From assembly GCA_902491795.1 (NCBI GenBank), contig CABUIX010000074.1, positions 1-7,696 on the forward strand: a stretch of 7,696 bases of DNA. The letters run 5' to 3'. The stretch comes from an uncultured Bacteroidales bacterium. Its GTDB lineage: Bacteria > Bacteroidota > Bacteroidia > Bacteroidales > UBA932. Below the pieces are notes generated by a model that was not told where the DNA came from, ran no database searches, and was given only the letters and a program-made list of their open reading frames with translations. The position numbers and the translations under genes were made by a program. Numbering within the stretch: the stretch's first letter is position 1; every line of letters begins with the position of its first letter. Of the stretch, positions 5,980 to 7,696 are shown one piece after another.

Positions 5980-6768
5980 ATGCAGAACGTGCTGGAAAAG
6001 ATTGAGGGTGCTGTGCGGGAGGCTGCCGGACTCATGGTCTCCGGAGGATTCGAAATAATGCAGAAGGACGGAGTGGAGAATCTTGTCACTTCTTCAGACC
6101 TGGCGGTGCAGCATTTCCTGACCGGCAAACTGTCGGAAATTCTGCCGGGCAGCGGCTTCCTTTGCGAGGAGGAAGATTTCCGTGATCTTGAAGAGGAATA
6201 CGTTTGGATAGTGGATCCTATCGACGGCACGGCAAATTATGCGCGCGGAATCGAAGACTGCTGCATATCCGTTGCACTTGCCCGCGGAGGCGAGCTTCTC
6301 GCCGGCGTGGTCTACAGTCCCGGCAGGCGGGAAATGTATACCGCGTCAAAGGGTAATGGAGCCTTTCTCAACGGGAAGCGCATTCATGTTTCATCAAGAC
6401 CGTTTGAGGCCGGGCTGCTGTGCACTGCGATGAGCACTTACCGCAAGGAGTTTGCAGGAATTTGTTCGGACATCATCTATGACATCTATATGCGAAGCAA
6501 CGACCTTCGCCGTTTCGGTTCGGCAGCCGTCGAGCTTTGCATGATGGCAAAGGGAACCATTGAACTCTACTTCGAGATGCGCCTGCAGCCTTGGGATTAT
6601 GCTGCCGCGTCGCTCATATTGACCGAGGCCGGCGGATGCATTGCGGATTTTGACGGGAATCTGCCTTCGCTTGTCAGACCGTCACTGGTCGTGGCGGCCA
6701 ATACCCGCAGCAGTCTTGACAATATCCTGGACACGGTCCACAGACATCTTGCCAGCCTGCCGTATTAG
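5980..6768 (+). CDS. suhB: Inositol monophosphatase / SuhB family phosphatase
   Basis: A magnesium-dependent, lithium-sensitive-type phosphomonoesterase of the cytoplasm. The 262 residues are close to E. coli SuhB (267). Visible motifs are LVTSSD (35-40), the metal-site glutamates CEEE (62-65), the signature WIVDPIDGTANY (76-87) with metal ligands D79 and D82, GSAAVEL (180-186), and the C-terminal metal motif WDYAAASLILTEAGG (205-219) with D206. I chose ATG at 5980 because MQNVLEKIEGAVREAA aligns with the usual first helix; the frame is open back to 5776, but that stretch is antisense to pepP and lies upstream of the promoter box. Substrate cannot be read from sequence: myo-inositol phosphate, histidinol phosphate (HisN-like) and 3'-phosphoadenosine phosphate (CysQ-like) are all handled by relatives. 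The gene is monocistronic and converges on tRNA-Leu 29 bases downstream. Confidence 0.9.
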   Translation: MQNVLEKIEGAVREAAGLMVSGGFEIMQKDGVENLVTSSDLAVQHFLTGKLSEILPGSGFLCEEEDFRDLEEEYVWIVDPIDGTANYARGIEDCCISVALARGGELLAGVVYSPGRREMYTASKGNGAFLNGKRIHVSSRPFEAGLLCTAMSTYRKEFAGICSDIIYDIYMRSNDLRRFGSAAVELCMMAKGTIELYFEMRLQPWDYAAASLILTEAGGCIADFDGNLPSLVRPSLVVAANTRSSLDNILDTVHRHLASLPY

Positions 6769-6797
6769 TCAGTCGGGATTGGGAATTGTTCGTAAGA

Positions 6798-6885
6798 TGG
6801 TGCCTCGGATGAGACTCGAACTCACACGGACATTGCTGTCCAAGGGATTTTAAGTCCCTCGTGTCTACCATTCCACCACCAAGGC
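6798..6885 (-). tRNA. tRNA-Leu, anticodon TAA
   Basis: Read on the minus strand from 6885 this is a class II tRNA of 85 nt plus an encoded CCA (6800-6798). The acceptor stem GCCTTGG/CCGAGGC has one T-G wobble. The D-arm is GTGGAATGGTAGACAC. The anticodon stem is AGGGA/TCCCT with loop CTTAAAA, placing TAA at 6850-6852. The long variable arm has stem GGACA/TGTCC with a GCAA loop, as expected for Leu. The T-arm is GTGAG/CTCAT around TTCGAGT, and the discriminator is A. It reads UUA and, with wobble, UUG. It sits 18 bases downstream of rodA in the same direction and has its own -7 box candidate. Confidence 0.97.
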
Positions 6886-6894
6886 AATCCGCTG

Positions 6895-6902
6895 CAAAGA
6901 TA
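6895..6902 (-). promoter_or_regulatory. -7 promoter box for tRNA-Leu
   Basis: The minus strand reads TATCTTTG, an exact TAnnTTTG match, one base after the rodA stop codon and nine bases before the first base of tRNA-Leu. Transcription would start a few bases upstream of the mature 5' end, so the tRNA could be made independently of rodA. No -33 element is evident within the end of rodA. Confidence 0.55.
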
Positions 6903-6903
6903 A

Positions 6904-7696
6904 TCAGAAATATTTGTTTTCCTGCCGGTTCAGGGCCAGGAATATGAACAGCAGCACCGAGAATGCCAGCAGTGACGAACCTCCGTAACTGAGCAGAGGC
7001 AAAGGAATTCCGATTACCGGCATCAGCCCTATGGTCATCCCGATGTTTATGAACAGGTGCATGAACAGGCAGGCCGCAAGGCAGTTGCCGTAGATGCGCG
7101 TGAAGGGCTCCCTGCTCTTGTCTGCATCCTGCATTATGCGGTAGATCATGAACACATAAAGGAAGATGACGACGAAGCTTCCCAAAAACCCGTGTTCTTC
7201 CCCGATTGTGCAGAATATGAAGTCTGTGCTCTGTTCAGGCACAAAACCGAAGGTCGTCTGCGTGCCGTTCAGGAAACCTTTTCCCGAGAATCCGCCGGAA
7301 CCGATGGCTATCATCGACTGACGGACATTGTAGCCTACACCGCTCGGGTCTTCTTTCATCCCCAGCAGCACTTCGATTCGCGAGCGCTGGTGGTCCTGCA
7401 GAACGTTCTCGAAAATGAAACGGGTTGCAAAGATCAGTATGAGTCCGGCGACCAGACCGAGAATGGTCCACCTTACAGCCCGTCTTCTGAATGCCATCGA
7501 CGTCTTCCACCGTTTTCTGAGCAGCAGCAGGCAGCAGACTGCGCATACCGTCACAAGCACCAAGGCGGAGATCCACCAACCGGCTGTCAGGGTAAGAATG
7601 AACAGCAGTATGCACATGGCCAATGCGAACAGCCACCATCCGGAAAGACCTTCACGGTACAGCACGAATATGTATCCCAGGTAAACCAGGGCTGAA
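6904..7696 (-). CDS. rodA: RodA, SEDS peptidoglycan glycosyltransferase, C-terminal part (5' end outside window)
   Basis: RodA is the inner-membrane SEDS glycosyltransferase that polymerises lipid II during cell elongation, working with a class B penicillin-binding protein (PBP2). The frame is open through the right edge: 263 residues are visible, beginning SALVYLGYIFVLYREG, the segment that normally follows the QPDTG motif, so a GTG at 7665 is internal. Several hydrophobic membrane segments are seen (about 20-60, 75-95, 168-188, 203-228, 238-255). The large periplasmic loop carries DHQRSRI (101-107), AIGSGGFSGKG (130-140), GTQTTFGFVPEQ (144-155) and STDFIF (156-161); D158 corresponds to the catalytic aspartate of the HTDFIF motif in RodA/FtsW, here with Ser in place of His. 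The ending GLMPVIGIPLPLLSYGGSS (223-241) is characteristic. FtsW is less likely because of the DHQRSRI and GIPLPLLSYGGSS forms. mrdA (PBP2) may lie upstream, beyond the edge. Confidence 0.95.
   Translation of the reverse strand, partial: SALVYLGYIFVLYREGLSGWWLFALAMCILLFILTLTAGWWISALVLVTVCAVCCLLLLRKRWKTSMAFRRRAVRWTILGLVAGLILIFATRFIFENVLQDHQRSRIEVLLGMKEDPSGVGYNVRQSMIAIGSGGFSGKGFLNGTQTTFGFVPEQSTDFIFCTIGEEHGFLGSFVVIFLYVFMIYRIMQDADKSREPFTRIYGNCLAACLFMHLFINIGMTIGLMPVIGIPLPLLSYGGSSLLAFSVLLFIFLALNRQENKYF

Noticed and set aside
2506..6768. Possible functional pairing of S10/NusE with SuhB, both rRNA antitermination factors in E. coli
   Set aside because: The genes are over 3 kb apart in separate transcripts with an unrelated operon between, and this SuhB-family protein cannot be tied to antitermination from sequence.
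7057..7695. A 212-codon open frame on the + strand opposite rodA
   Set aside because: It is fully antisense to a clear RodA frame, has a low-complexity His/Gln/Glu-rich composition and resembles no family I know. It is a codon-bias shadow.
7663..7696. GTG at 7665 as the rodA start
   Set aside because: The frame stays open to the window edge and the upstream residues SALVYLGYIF continue the conserved RodA sequence, so the gene is simply cut by the window.

Overview
This window looks like ordinary core chromosome of a member of the Bacteroidota, probably order Bacteroidales; genus not resolved. Three things point there. (1) The ribosomal cluster runs rpsG-fusA-rpsJ with no tuf gene between fusA and rpsJ, and S7, EF-G and S10 read like Bacteroidales versions. 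(2) Genes lack Shine-Dalgarno sites. (3) The intergenic gaps carry TAnnTTTG boxes, the Bacteroidota -7 promoter element. I see no insertion sequence, integrase, phage gene, CRISPR array, long repeat or attachment site, and no clear candidate for a new multi-gene system.

Layout, left to right. Positions 1-2811 (+) hold the end of a str-type operon: the 3' part of rpsG (ribosomal protein S7), complete fusA (elongation factor G) and complete rpsJ (ribosomal protein S10/NusE). A small hairpin and a tRNA with anticodon CAT follow at 2839-2912, then a strong intrinsic terminator at 2917-2957. The other S10-operon genes (rplC onward) do not follow rpsJ here. Positions 2974-5883 (-) hold a tightly packed three-gene operon, transcribed pepP (aminopeptidase P family), fabG (3-oxoacyl-ACP reductase family), comF (phosphoribosyltransferase-like). 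It converges on the ribosomal operon at the terminator. Positions 5884-5979 form a 96-bp divergent promoter region with one -7 box facing each way. Positions 5980-6768 (+) hold an inositol monophosphatase/SuhB-family gene. It converges on a tRNA-Leu(TAA) gene at 6798-6885 (-), which lies just downstream of rodA (-). RodA runs off the right edge of the window, so its N-terminal part is missing.

Functionally, the left block makes translation machinery: small-subunit proteins, the translocase and an AUG- or AUA-decoding tRNA. The central operon combines proline-specific peptide turnover, a fatty-acid-synthesis type reductase and a ComF protein, which share no obvious pathway but are probably co-translated. 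The right block holds a sugar-phosphate phosphatase, a leucine tRNA and the cell-elongation peptidoglycan glycosyltransferase. Apart from the 96-bp divergent region, no non-coding stretch is longer than about 60 bases. All other sizeable open frames overlap these genes in other frames or on the opposite strand and were judged spurious.
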